In this document: positions 35,944 through 45,899 of the stretch, one piece after another
Position numbering within the stretch: position 1 is the first letter of the stretch
How the letters are laid out: each line of letters opens with the position of its first letter
Assembly: GCA_024449915.1 (NCBI GenBank)
Contig: JAMZAV010000954.1
Location: 1 to 64,000, forward strand
Direction of reading: 5' to 3'
Length of the DNA stretch: 64,000 nucleotides
Origin: Sweltsa coloradensis
Lineage: Eukaryota; Arthropoda; Insecta; Plecoptera; Chloroperlidae
The notes under the pieces: model-generated
What the model was told of the DNA's origin: nothing
What the model saw: only the letters and a program-made list of their open reading frames with translations
Databases searched by the model: none
Position numbers and translations under genes: made by a program

Positions 35944-37214
35944 AGGATTTCAAGTCGCATACGGGAGTACTGTGGACTCTTTGACTAAAAGTGATTCGAC
36001 TTTAATAATTTCTTTATCATTGTAAGGATTAGAACAGTGTATACATCTGTAACACGATTTTAACCCACGAAATTATATGAAAACCACATTTCTGTATCAT
36101 AAACCTGATTTTGATTTGTTGTCCAATACATCCACATTTAAACATCACGCGTCACACATTAATTATTTATAAAACTAAGAATTATTCAGTATGTTTGCCG
36201 TCTCTTTGTATGACTCATTTATCACGAACTTAAAAAACAACTAGAACCTAAAAGAAGACAAAATCCACACTTCAACTATATAGGCATGTTTGTTAACTGA
36301 AGTCACTGAGCCATCCGTACTCTTCACATATCTCGACAAACCTTGTAATGCTATTCACTATCACATTAATTAAATTAGTACATAAAACACTTGTTGAGCT
36401 GTCACTGTGCTAGAACAAATCTGCGAACACTCCATCCACACAGAATGTCAACCCCTTACTAAATACAACACATGTTCTAACCGAGTGTCTACCCTCGCCC
36501 GGCCGGCTCGGTCAGCTCAGCAGGTCCCCATCCACCCGCGTCACATGCCCCCAGGCGCGCGTCAAAACAAACCGTTGTATAGGGTATAGGCCTCATCCAA
36601 GGTTGCCAAAATGTCCGGCATTCTTATTTTTTGTACACCTTCTTGTATTAAAAAAATACTTCATTCATTGTGATTTAATGCCTTTAACAACCGGACTATT
36701 TGTTCATGCCGCCGACTTGTTTGTGGCAGCGTGCTGAGTATGCCCCCCTCCCCTCCACCCCTGCCTTACCACTTGTGCAATTTTCCTGTAATTATGCCTA
36801 TCCTTATCTAAGCTAACCACCCCACCCCCCCAATGGCCTAGGCCTATGTCTGCGATATTACGATAATTGATGAGCGCATTTCTTCACAGTTCATTAGACA
36901 CAAAACCTAGTGACATCAGTGTCACTGTCAAGGGATCTTATCACCAATGGTGAAAGTATTTGCAACTTTTTAAAGCCTAAAGGGCATTTAAAAACTAATA
37001 AAAACATAAAGGGTTAGTTAGAGATTGACATTAGCTATGTAATTGACAACAGAGTCTCATAGGTAGGGAGCATGACCCCTTCTCCCCACTGTAATCGCCT
37101 TGATCTCACCAGTACGGTATTTGCACTCCCACATACACAGATAAACTTAAAAACATACAAAACTTAACTGACACTAACACTTTTATGTTGCACTTACAGA
37201 GCAGAAGCCATTTA
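35944..37214. other. No gene seen
   Basis: AT-rich spacer with a GC-rich patch at 36,485-36,565. No recognised gene. Confidence 0.5.
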
Positions 37215-38467
37215 GGATGCAACAGCACGTCGGCTGGCCTTAGTTGGTCGGCCAGGTCGAGTACAAGATATATGCGTAAGACCGGGGACGAGACAGCACG
37301 TCGGCTGACCTTTATTGGTCGGCCAGGTCGAGTACAAGATGTATGCGTAAGACCGGGGACGAGACAGCATGTCGGCTGGCCTTTATTGGTCGGCCAGGTC
37401 GAGTACAAGATGTATGCGTAAGACCGGGGACGAGACAGCATGTCGGCTGGCCTTTATTGGTCGGCCAGGTCGAGTACAAGATGTATGCGTAAGACCGGGG
37501 ACAGACAGCACGTCGGCTGGCCTTTATTGGTCGGCCAGGTCGAGTACAAGATATATGCGTAAGACCGGGGGACAGACAGCACGTCGGCTGACCTTTATTG
37601 GTCGGCCAGGTCGAGTACAAGATGTATGCGTAAGACCGGGGACGAGACAGCACGTCGGCTGGCCTTTTGGGCCGGCCAGGTCGAGTACAAGATGTATGCG
37701 TAAGACGGGGACGAGACAGCATGTCGGCTGGCCTTTATTGGTCGGCCAGGTCGAGTACAAGATATATGCGTAAGACCGGGGACGAGACAGCACGTCGGCT
37801 GGCCTTAATTGGTCGGCCAGGTCGAGTACAAGATATATGCGTAAGACCGGGGACGAGACAGCATGTCGGCTGGCCTTTATTGGTCGGCCAGGTCGAGTAC
37901 AAGATATATGCGTAAGACCGGGGACGAGACAGCATGTCGGCTGGCCTTTATTGGTCGGCCAGGTCGAGTACAAGATATATGCGTAAGACCGGGGACGCGA
38001 CAGCACGTCGGCTGGCCTTTATTGGTCGGCCAGGTCGAGTACAAGATATATGCGTAAGACCGGGGACAGGACAGCACGTCGGCTGGCCTTTATTGGTCGG
38101 CCAGGTCGAGTACAAGATATATGCGTAAGACCGGGGACGAGACAGCACGTCGGCTGGCCCTTATTGGTCGGTAGGTCGAGTACAAGATATGGGACGAGAC
38201 AGCACGTCGGCTGGCCTTTATTGGTCGGTCAGGTTGAGTACATGATATATGCGTAAGACCGGGGACGAGACAGCACGTCGACTGGCCCTAATTGGTCGGC
38301 CAGGTCGAGTACAAGATATATGCGTAAGACCGGGGACGAGACAGCAGTCGGCTGGCCTTTATTGGTCGGCCAGGTCGAGTACAAGATATATGCGTAAGAC
38401 CGGGGACAGGACAGCACGTCGGCTGGCCTTTATTGGTCGGCCAGGTCGAGTACAAGATATATGCATA
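37215..38467. repeat. Minisatellite: 18 units of ~71 bp
   Basis: The unit contains GTCGGCTGGCCTTTATTGG, TCGGCCAGGTCGAGTACAAG and TATGCGTAAGACCGGGGACG. Units start with the GTCGGCTG word from about 37,228 to 38,417. Most are 70-72 bp, and one near 38,150-38,200 is shortened to about 54 bp. CTGGCC and GGCCAG inside each unit can pair as a short hairpin. All six frames stay open for long stretches because the unit lacks stops, so the many open frames here are by-products. Confidence 0.95.
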
Positions 38468-38711
38468 CGATTGACCGGAGTGGGAGGTGGCAGAGTAAGG
38501 TTGTAACTTGAAGAGTTATGTTAATCAAAATAAATAAAGAATGTAATATAAAGTGATTTTATTGTTAATAAGTAACTAATTTATTTACTTTAATTCCAAG
38601 ATTGACCTTGTACATTAGTTCAAAAACAACAGCAGTTAATATTTCTGGTTTACTATTGCATCTCTACAGTTGGTCTTTGGTTGAATGAAATCCCATACAT
38701 TACAAAAGATT

Positions 38712-39097
38712 GTAAAAATACAGCCAAACCTTACACTCTCAAAAGAAATAAGATCTAAAAAGAGAAGGCCAAGCTCATCTACCCTTCCACATTTGCGCAT
38801 TCTTTAGTCATAAACGTAGTGTCCAGTAACATTTACAACATCCCTGAAAGGCTTGGCAAAATAGAATTTGCAACTATTAATTTAAACGTAATGTTCATTC
38901 AAATTTTTTTCTTCCAAATTATTTAAACGTAATGATCATGCAAATTCTATTTTGCCAAGCTTTTCAGGGATGTTGTTACAGGACACTGTACGTTTCTTGA
39001 TTAAGAATGCGCAAATGTGGAACGGTAGATGAGCTTGGCCCTTTTTTAAGATCTCATTTCTTTTGAGTGTGTATATGGTTTGGCTGTATTTTTATAA
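38712..39097. mobile_element. Palindromic MITE
   Basis: Arms 38,712-38,872 and 38,939-39,097 are inverted copies: AAATACAGCCAAACC, GGCCAAGCTCATCTACC, CACATTTGCGCATTC and GCTTGGCAAAATAGAATTTG, with their complements. The loop holds two direct copies of TTTAAACGTAATG. Confidence 0.8.
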
Positions 39098-39717
39098 GTT
39101 TTTGTTATGTTCCATTGCAAAATTATTTGTTAAATATAATAATTTAATCAAAGTCGATTTATTTGCTATGGTATAACCAATTAACAATAGAATGTAAAAT
39201 ATCTTTTGGTCCAAAGACTTGCTTTTTGTAAACAATGTAGGCGATCATTGTCAAGTAACTATAGTTAGACCCTACTTGTTGATTGTATGCCTGTTTAAGG
39301 CTTATATTAAAACCTCTATTTGGAAGCCTTCCAGCAAACTTTTTCAACTTTTTCTTTCAAAAGACACGAAATCACTAATAACCTTAATGTCCATGTACAT
39401 TTTTTTTGTGGATTGTATTAAATATTAAAATAATGTATCAAGTATTTTTTTCTCCAAGAAGGAATGCTCGTACCTCAACCAAATTTGGTATGTGTTGTCG
39501 GGTACCTAAATCCCCTGTATTTTGATAGAAGTTCACACCACGTTTCATGACCGCTGGGTATCACCTCGAAATCACCCCAACTTTGCTCAGGGTCCTGAGT
39601 GTGTAGCGCGCCAGGGCTTGGCTGCGGCGCCTTAACAGGCACCTAGATAAAACCGCAGGAATTGCTTGTTACGCATTTTCTTGTACAAAAACAGATTTAG
39701 TGCAGAAGCACTAAATT
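39098..39717. other. No gene seen
   Basis: AT-rich. A short frame at 39,219-39,428 has no domain. Confidence 0.5.
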
Positions 39718-39796
39718 AAAACTAGGGAAACGCCTAAGTCGTTGTCAAACGAGTGAGTGAGCCAAGTGTTGAGTACCCGGGAACGACTACGTTCCA

Positions 39797-40003
39797 ACTG
39801 ACCGTATTCTCAATTGACCGTATTCTCAACTGGCCGTCTTTTTGTCTCAACTGACCGTCTTTTGCCGTCACAGAATGTCGGCCAGTGGAGACTACGGTCA
39901 GTTAAGAAGACGGTCAATCGAGAAGACGGTCAATTGAGACTCTCCCCACTCATGTTTTAGCTAAAAGACGGCCAGTTGAGAATACGGTCAATTGAGACGC
40001 ATC
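39797..40003. repeat. Short interrupted repeat of GACCGTMTTCTCAACT in both orientations
   Basis: Copies of the word (ACTGACCGTATTCTCAATTG, GACGGTCAATTGAGA, AGACGGCCAGTTGAGA) lie first on one strand (39,797-39,865) and then on the other (39,893-40,003). They form a potential hairpin cluster around 39,880. Confidence 0.75.
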
Positions 40004-40378
40004 GCTCATGAGTACAAAGTAACACATATTTTGAGTGCAAGGTGTGTGTTTATTGGCTATATGCCGTGACGAAAGGCCATCCCCCACCCCCTCCTCTAAA
40101 GTGTGTATTTTATAACTTGAATGAACTAACGTGGAGAGACCACACGATTCTATACAAGACTCAGGAGTTGGGCAGTGTCAATCACAGTTAAAGAGCCAAT
40201 AGAGTAAAGCAACAGTAATGCTCGGTATAGTCTATTATAGTATGATGTGGACCTGTTCTCCGCGGGTCTGAACGCATGTGCAACCGGCCCCAGATTATTG
40301 TTAGTACAATATGGTGTTGTTCTTATCGACAGCGTTGATGATTTGACAACAGTAATAATTGATTAATGCAAACACTAG

Positions 40379-41745
40379 TGGATATCGTCACCCTAGAACT
40401 TATTTGTGTCATATCCGCTTTTTCGTGCATGGAGAAAATGAGGGTTGAAGATTAATTGTAAGATTTCAACTGATTTTACTGTTACTTGATGCTGGATCTA
40501 GTTTTCTGATATCAAGTAGTTAACATACATGTTATTTACTTAAAATGGCATACTTACTATTACTTTATAACATTAAAAACCTCACTTCTAATTGGATATG
40601 ACACAAAGATTCTCACAGAAACGTGAATATTTTAAAAGTGTATGTGTCATATCCAACAAAGTAATGTTACAAAGTCAATCAAGATGGCTATGGCACAAAT
40701 AAGCACCAAGAAAATGGTATCTTCTGATGGAAGTGGCACAAACATGTATTATTAAAAACACCGTTAAGCCAACAATATTGAACCATATTATTATTTTCCT
40801 ATGGCAAAAATGTCGACTAACAATATCCTGTAAAAATAATTCACAAAAATTATCAAATATTGAAAAAAAAATGTTTTAAACTTTGATTAATAATTGCCAA
40901 CATCGTGTTTATGCTTGAATTTAAGCAATTTTAGCTGCAATTATCTTCAAATGATTAGAATGAAAGTTATTTCATAGATTTTACTTGTAAGGCATGTGTA
41001 ATATTAGCACTTCCTATTGATATGGAACAAAAATTTCATAAAGCAAGAATGGGTTCAGTACTTATTTGTGCCATATCCACTTGTTAGTACATGAAAATTG
41101 GATATGACACAATAAGCACTAAGATATGGTATCGCCAAGCATTTCATATTTTTTCTCCCTAGTTTCTCATTGAAAAGAGTTAGATCATTTCGCCTGTTGA
41201 CGAGCGACAAGCCAACCATTTTCGTGGTAAAAAAAGTAAAAAATTTTAAACTTAAAAGGCCAAAAAAACAAAAAAATTACTTGGCCATTAAGTTCTCGTG
41301 ATGAACCAAATTCAATGGCCAAGTAATTTTTTTATGATTTGGAGTTTAAAATTTTTACCGTTTTTACCACGAAAATTGTTGGCTTTGCGCTCGTCAACAG
41401 CAACAGGCCAAATGATCTTATTTCTTTTCAATGCAAAATAATATGGAGAAAGAATGAAATTCTATGCTTGGCTCAACTTCTATATATCACAGCATTCACA
41501 GCCGATGACTTTTGAAGGATACCTTGGCTGCCGTTTTTTTCCACTTTTTTTTTGGGGGGGGGGAGGGACAATTACACCTCTACGGCAGTGTTTCCCGACT
41601 AACCAAATCAAGAAATTGTTTTATTGTGTTTTTGATAATACTATGATTTTTCTGAAATAGCTGCGGATTTCTAAATCGTTGTTGTTTTGTAAAAAATGAG
41701 TTATATCGTCACCCTAGTACTTATTTGTGTCATATCCACTTTTCG
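40379..41745. mobile_element. Third motif-array region: dispersed CTTATTTGTGTCATATCC
   Basis: The motif ACTTATTTGTGTCATATCC, preceded by ATCGTCACCCTAG, occurs in the same orientation at both ends (40,383 and 41,706). Full or partial copies lie inside at about 40,597 (minus), 40,645 (plus), 40,693 (minus), 41,057 (plus) and 41,099 (minus). A palindromic MITE (41,138-41,550) has inserted into it. No coding. Confidence 0.5.
41138..41550. mobile_element. Palindromic MITE, truncated copy of the 54.7-kb family
   Basis: It shares TTTCTCCCTAGTTTC, CATTTCGCCTGTTGACGAGC and GGCTGCCGTTTTTT with 54,705-55,707, and its two arms are inverted copies. The left terminus is lost. Confidence 0.8.
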
Positions 41746-41811
41746 GTTTTTTGGAGTTAGATGTTTTAGAGTTATTGCTAGTGATCATTGTTGATATAAT
41801 AAAAAATATTG

Positions 41812-42413
41812 TTGAGCAAAGCAAAGACTTCACTTTCACTGACCAAAATAGGCTCGGGATGTTTTTTTTGTATTTTTGTCTTGTTTGTTCGCTCTCTACC
41901 GGGCAAACGGTATATGCGATCTTGATAAAAATTGGAGGGGACCTTCGAAATCTCTGAACTTAGACCTGCCACGTTTTTGGGTACAATCGAAGAAATATTT
42001 CTCATGAAAATCGTACTTTTACGATTTTTTCCTATTTTTTTTTTGGCGCGATATTTTCATGACATTTGGGCCGATTCTGACCAAACGGTTGAGGCTACAA
42101 CGTTCATATTTTACATACACATTAAGGTTGTGTATAGTGCTGTAGTACCTTCTGAAAGAAAAAGTTGAAAAAGTTAGCCAGAATCCATAGAAATAAAGGT
42201 TTTAATATGAGTTTTTTGAGATGTATAACAATAATTAACAAGTAACTTTAGAAACCTGACATCAATCACATACAATGCGTTTATAAAGCAATCTTCGGGC
42301 CTACAGATATTTGACATTCTAATTACCATAGCAATTAGTACTACTTTATAAAAAAAAAAAAAAAAGCTCATCCATCAACGCGACTAAAAAAAGCGTTCGC
42401 GAAGCGGCCTAGT
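41812..42413 (-). repeat. R1 repeat, copy D (subfamily b)
   Basis: It has the TGAGCAAAGCAAAGACTTCA start, CTCTACCGGGCAAACGG, CTTCGAAATCTCTGAACTTA and the end GCGTTCGCGAAGCGGCCTAGT. Confidence 0.8.
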
Positions 42414-42443
42414 ATATTCAAATAGTATCAATCGCTATAATTA

Positions 42444-42922
42444 AATGAGCGAAGCGAAGACTTCAATTTCACTGACCCCCCAAAAAAAATTAGCTAGGGT
42501 GTTTTTTGTTTTGTTTTTGTTTTCGTTTTTTAGGGTTTGTTTGCATTTTTGTCTGTTTGTTCGCGCTCTACCGGGCAAACGGCATATGCGATCTCGATGA
42601 AAATTTGAGGGGATCTTCGTTATCTCTGAACTTAGACTTGGCACGTTTTTAGGTACAATCAATCAAATATGTCTTAAGATTATCGTACTTTTAAGATTTT
42701 TTTCGATTTTTAATTAGATATTTTCGTGATATTTGGCAAACGGCTACTCCGATCTTGATGAAACTTTATGGGAACGTTTAAAATCACATAAAATTATTAT
42801 ATATGTAATGATTTTAGAGACTCTTGAAAAAATATTTCAGAAATCGTACTTTTACGATTTTTTCCATCAAAAAAGCTCATCCATCAACGCGACTAGAAAA
42901 AGCGTTCGCGAAGCGGCCTAGT
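42444..42922 (-). repeat. R1 repeat, copy E (subfamily b, short)
   Basis: It runs from AATGAGCGAAGCGAAGACTT to GCGTTCGCGAAGCGGCCTAGT, about 0.48 kb, with internal loss. Confidence 0.8.
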
Positions 42923-43083
42923 TACAACATCATTTGCTTTGAAACGGACTTTAAATAGAAAGTCTGTAATCGTAACTCGTAAATATTTATCACGGAATTA
43001 ACTCACAGTAAATCTTCATAAAACGGGTCAATGTTCAGCTGAGAAAATAAGTGCCGAGCACAAATTTGTATTTTAGCTTTGAA

Positions 43084-43318
43084 CTAGGCCGCTTCGCGAA
43101 CGCTTTTTCTAGTCGCGTTGATGGATGAGCTTTTTTGTAAGTTTTTGGTTTGCGTGGGATCTCTTTACTTTTGCAAGTGCTTTTTGAACGCATTGTAGGT
43201 GATTGTTGTCAAGTTTCTTTTGTTACTTGGTAATTGTTATTATATACCTCAAAAAACTTATATTACAACCTTTATGTCTATGGATTCTGGCTTACTTTTT
43301 CTTTCAAAAGGTACTACA
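43084..43318 (+). repeat. R1 repeat, copy F, truncated at the palindromic element
   Basis: Starts CTAGGCCGCTTCGCGAACGC and proceeds as in the full copies to TTTCAAAAGGTACTACA, then breaks at 43,318. There a CTAGGAAAACGCC end begins, just outside the 10-kb palindrome. Confidence 0.75.
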
Positions 43319-43429
43319 CTAGGAAAACGCCAAAGTCGTTGTTGGGCGAGTGAGCGAGAACCCGGGAGTAGAGTGTACGGCACTGGGCAGTCAAAGGGAT
43401 GCCGCCTAATTAATTATGCAAATTTTAAT

Positions 43430-43735
43430 TATGCAAATTTTTAATTAATCATATTTTTAATTATTCATATTTTAATTATTCATATATTTTTTAATTATGA
43501 ATTTTTAATTTTTTAATTATGAATTTTTTATTTATGAATTTTTAATTTCAAGATGGCGAATGCTACACTAGAGTGTGGCCTCTTTAACCTAACTTTTTTC
43601 AAGATGGCGGATACTACACTAGAGGGTGATCACTTTAACCTAACTTAACCACACGTCATGCAAACCTGTCAAGACTTGTTTCTTCAAGATGGTGGACACT
43701 ACACTAGAGTGTGACTGCTTTAACCTAACTTTTTA
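43430..43735. repeat. Left terminal repeats: TAATTATGCAAAT words, then ~60-95 bp units with AAGATGGCG
   Basis: An AT-rich array of TAATTATGCAAAT/TAATTATTCAT words is followed by three degenerate units built on CAAGATGGCGGATACTACAC, AGAGTGTG and TTTAACCTAACTT. The mirror copy is at 53,060-53,370. The first word resembles an octamer/homeodomain site and AAGATGGCG resembles a YY1 site. Their function here is unknown. Confidence 0.75.
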
Positions 43736-43933
43736 TTTTTGACACAAGAACCTAACTTTTGGGGACGGAGCATCGTGTACGTCCTTCCAGGACGAAGACT
43801 GGACCGAGACTGACGATTTTGAGCTTGACTTGTCTAAGACTTACCCCACGGTGTCGGTGCGCAGAAGTAGATGCGCAGTGGTTTTATTTCGCGATATAAT
43901 GTTAATTTAATATTTCCAGGTAATTACGTTTTT

Positions 43934-44014
43934 GAAAAAAAGTCAGATGAAGCTGTACTTGAACCCCGGCCGTCTGCGCCAAACTTCGACACGCTAACCA
44001 CTGGACTGCCAGGA
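43934..44014 (-). ncRNA. tRNA-like Pol III unit, left arm
   Basis: Inverted copy of 52,778-52,857; see that entry for the boxes. It reads on the minus strand and ends in a T run. Confidence 0.45.
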
Positions 44015-44660
44015 CACAGATGACAGCATGAGTTTATTGCGTTATCTAACCTACACGGACACTACGCACGGCGCTACCTAGTAGCAAAATTTTGTAACTA
44101 AGCAACGCTTTCTAGTAGGGATTATAGGAACTAAACGGACACTACGCGCGGCGCTACCTAGGAACTCAACATGTAACTAAGCAACACTATATACCAGTGA
44201 ATATTGGAACTAAGTAAAAAGCTATATTCGCCCATAACTAGAACCAAGCATGATGACATGGGTGATGTCACGATACACAAACCTGTCAAGACATGTATTT
44301 AGTGTGTGAAGATGCAGGATAAGGAAATGGTTTACATAGGGTGAATTAATTTAAAAGTCAAAACTTATTCATGTTTATAACAAATCTTGAAATTTATTTA
44401 ACAAATCACATTGTCCATGTAACCACAATTTTACAATACATATTTTGCATCAAGCAGCATTCATCAACACCACTTCACTGTAGATAAATTCAGTACCAAG
44501 TTCATACACAATTATTTCCATATTCACAGTAATGTACTTCTCCTCATGATATATAATGTTCAATAGAGGTTTTCCACAAAGTCATGTAGGCTAACACGAT
44601 GTAGAACATGGAATTAAAGTATTAAATTGATTATATCACGATAGCATAACTCACTCAGAA

Positions 44661-45000
44661 TCAGAAGAGCTTCTTCAAGTCTTTAAATCCCACAGACGTC
44701 TGGTGTACGAGTCTTGCCTGTAAAGAGGGGGCAGCTAGGGCTCCAGCGCCTATGTTCCTCACTGGGTATGTCTGTAGGTGACCACTGACCCAGTTTCACA
44801 TTGCAATAGGCCACATGCAACTGTATCGTTTCTATGGCAGTAGTAGAGCCCCGTAGCAGCAAGATCTTCAGGTTTTACACTAACACTTGGAAATTGATCA
44901 AAGGTTCTCAGTCTGGCCGTAAAATGCTTCATATTAACCTGTCAACATTCTTGAATCCTTGCCTTGTCGCGAAGGTTTGAAATTCGAGCGAGGCACTCAT
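44661..45000 (-). pseudogene. BIR-domain gene, left-arm copy, frameshifted
   Basis: Minus-strand counterpart of the intact gene at 51,791-52,132. It starts MSASLEFQTFATRQGFKNVD as in the right copy. A 1-bp deletion near 44,940 then gives a stop three codons later. A 1-bp insertion near 44,809 and a 2-bp deletion near 44,687 follow. It cannot make the BIR domain as assembled. The start context, 3' region and upstream GAA/TTC array are kept. Confidence 0.85.
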
Positions 45001-45146
45001 GACGACTGTTTAATGAAGACTCTGTAATAATCTTATTGATGTAGCTAGAGACACCGCATGGTATGCGACTGTCCACGACTAAACTCAGACACTGACTGAC
45101 TGAAGCTCAAGACTCCTCTTGCACTTGAAGGTGCTCCTAGCGGCAG

Positions 45147-45212
45147 TTCGTGAAGCTTCGTGAATTTTCGGAAAACTTCGTGAATGTTCGTGAATCTTGG
45201 GAAATCTTCGTG
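45147..45212 (-). promoter_or_regulatory. Heat-shock-element array, left arm
   Basis: Inverted copy of the array at 51,580-51,642: TTCGTGAAGCTTCGTGAA and TTCGTGAATGTTCGTGAA, alternating TTC and GAA every five bases. It lies upstream of the frameshifted BIR copy. Confidence 0.75.
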
Positions 45213-45899
45213 GAGCTCCGTCCTTTTCTCTTCCCATCACCAATTCATGAAACTGTCTGGAGTGCAATCTAAGATTACATGATTTCAATTTACTTTTTAA
45301 AAATTACTTCTTCAGTCCTATTATTTCCACTGCAGACAGACGTCTAGACATCCCAATTATTTTAAAAAACTTGGGTGGTCTATTCATGAAGAAGTGAATG
45401 ACATCCAATTATAGGAATTCAATAGCCTATTCATAAGGAGTGCATTGTATGTTACAAAACGAATGGATTACAAAACAATTTTCATGTTCAGACTTGTTGT
45501 TCAGACTTTCACCTATTATTTAAACCTTTAGATTTTTATTGCGGCGCCGTCATTCCTTGTTGGTACAGTGTAACTATTTTTTGTGTAGGAACTTTGATCA
45601 CAAGACCCTGACCTGATTTTCGCCCAAACCTGCTGGTTTGTCGGTTAGTGCCCTTGGGCAAAGTTTAAGCACTTTGTTCAAAATCTTGGCGGTTTACGAC
45701 CCCAGGCATAGTATCATATTCAAACAACTTGACGGTTGATGCCCTGAGGACAAATCTCAGAGGAAGGAAGGGCCTTGTGAACCTAAAAAGACCAAAAGTT
45801 TTATCAAGTTCTATACTCTAGAAAATGCGTTGAAAATAATAACTTTTCCTTGCAATGTTCAAGTCCATACTACGTTGTAATGAAAATGTGTGAAAATAA

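Noticed and set aside
37215..38467. CRISPR array
   Set aside because: Units are contiguous with no variable spacers, and the window is animal nuclear DNA.
37185..38506. Many long overlapping open frames on both strands
   Set aside because: They are the stop-free 71-bp minisatellite read in all frames. There is no start, domain or splice logic.
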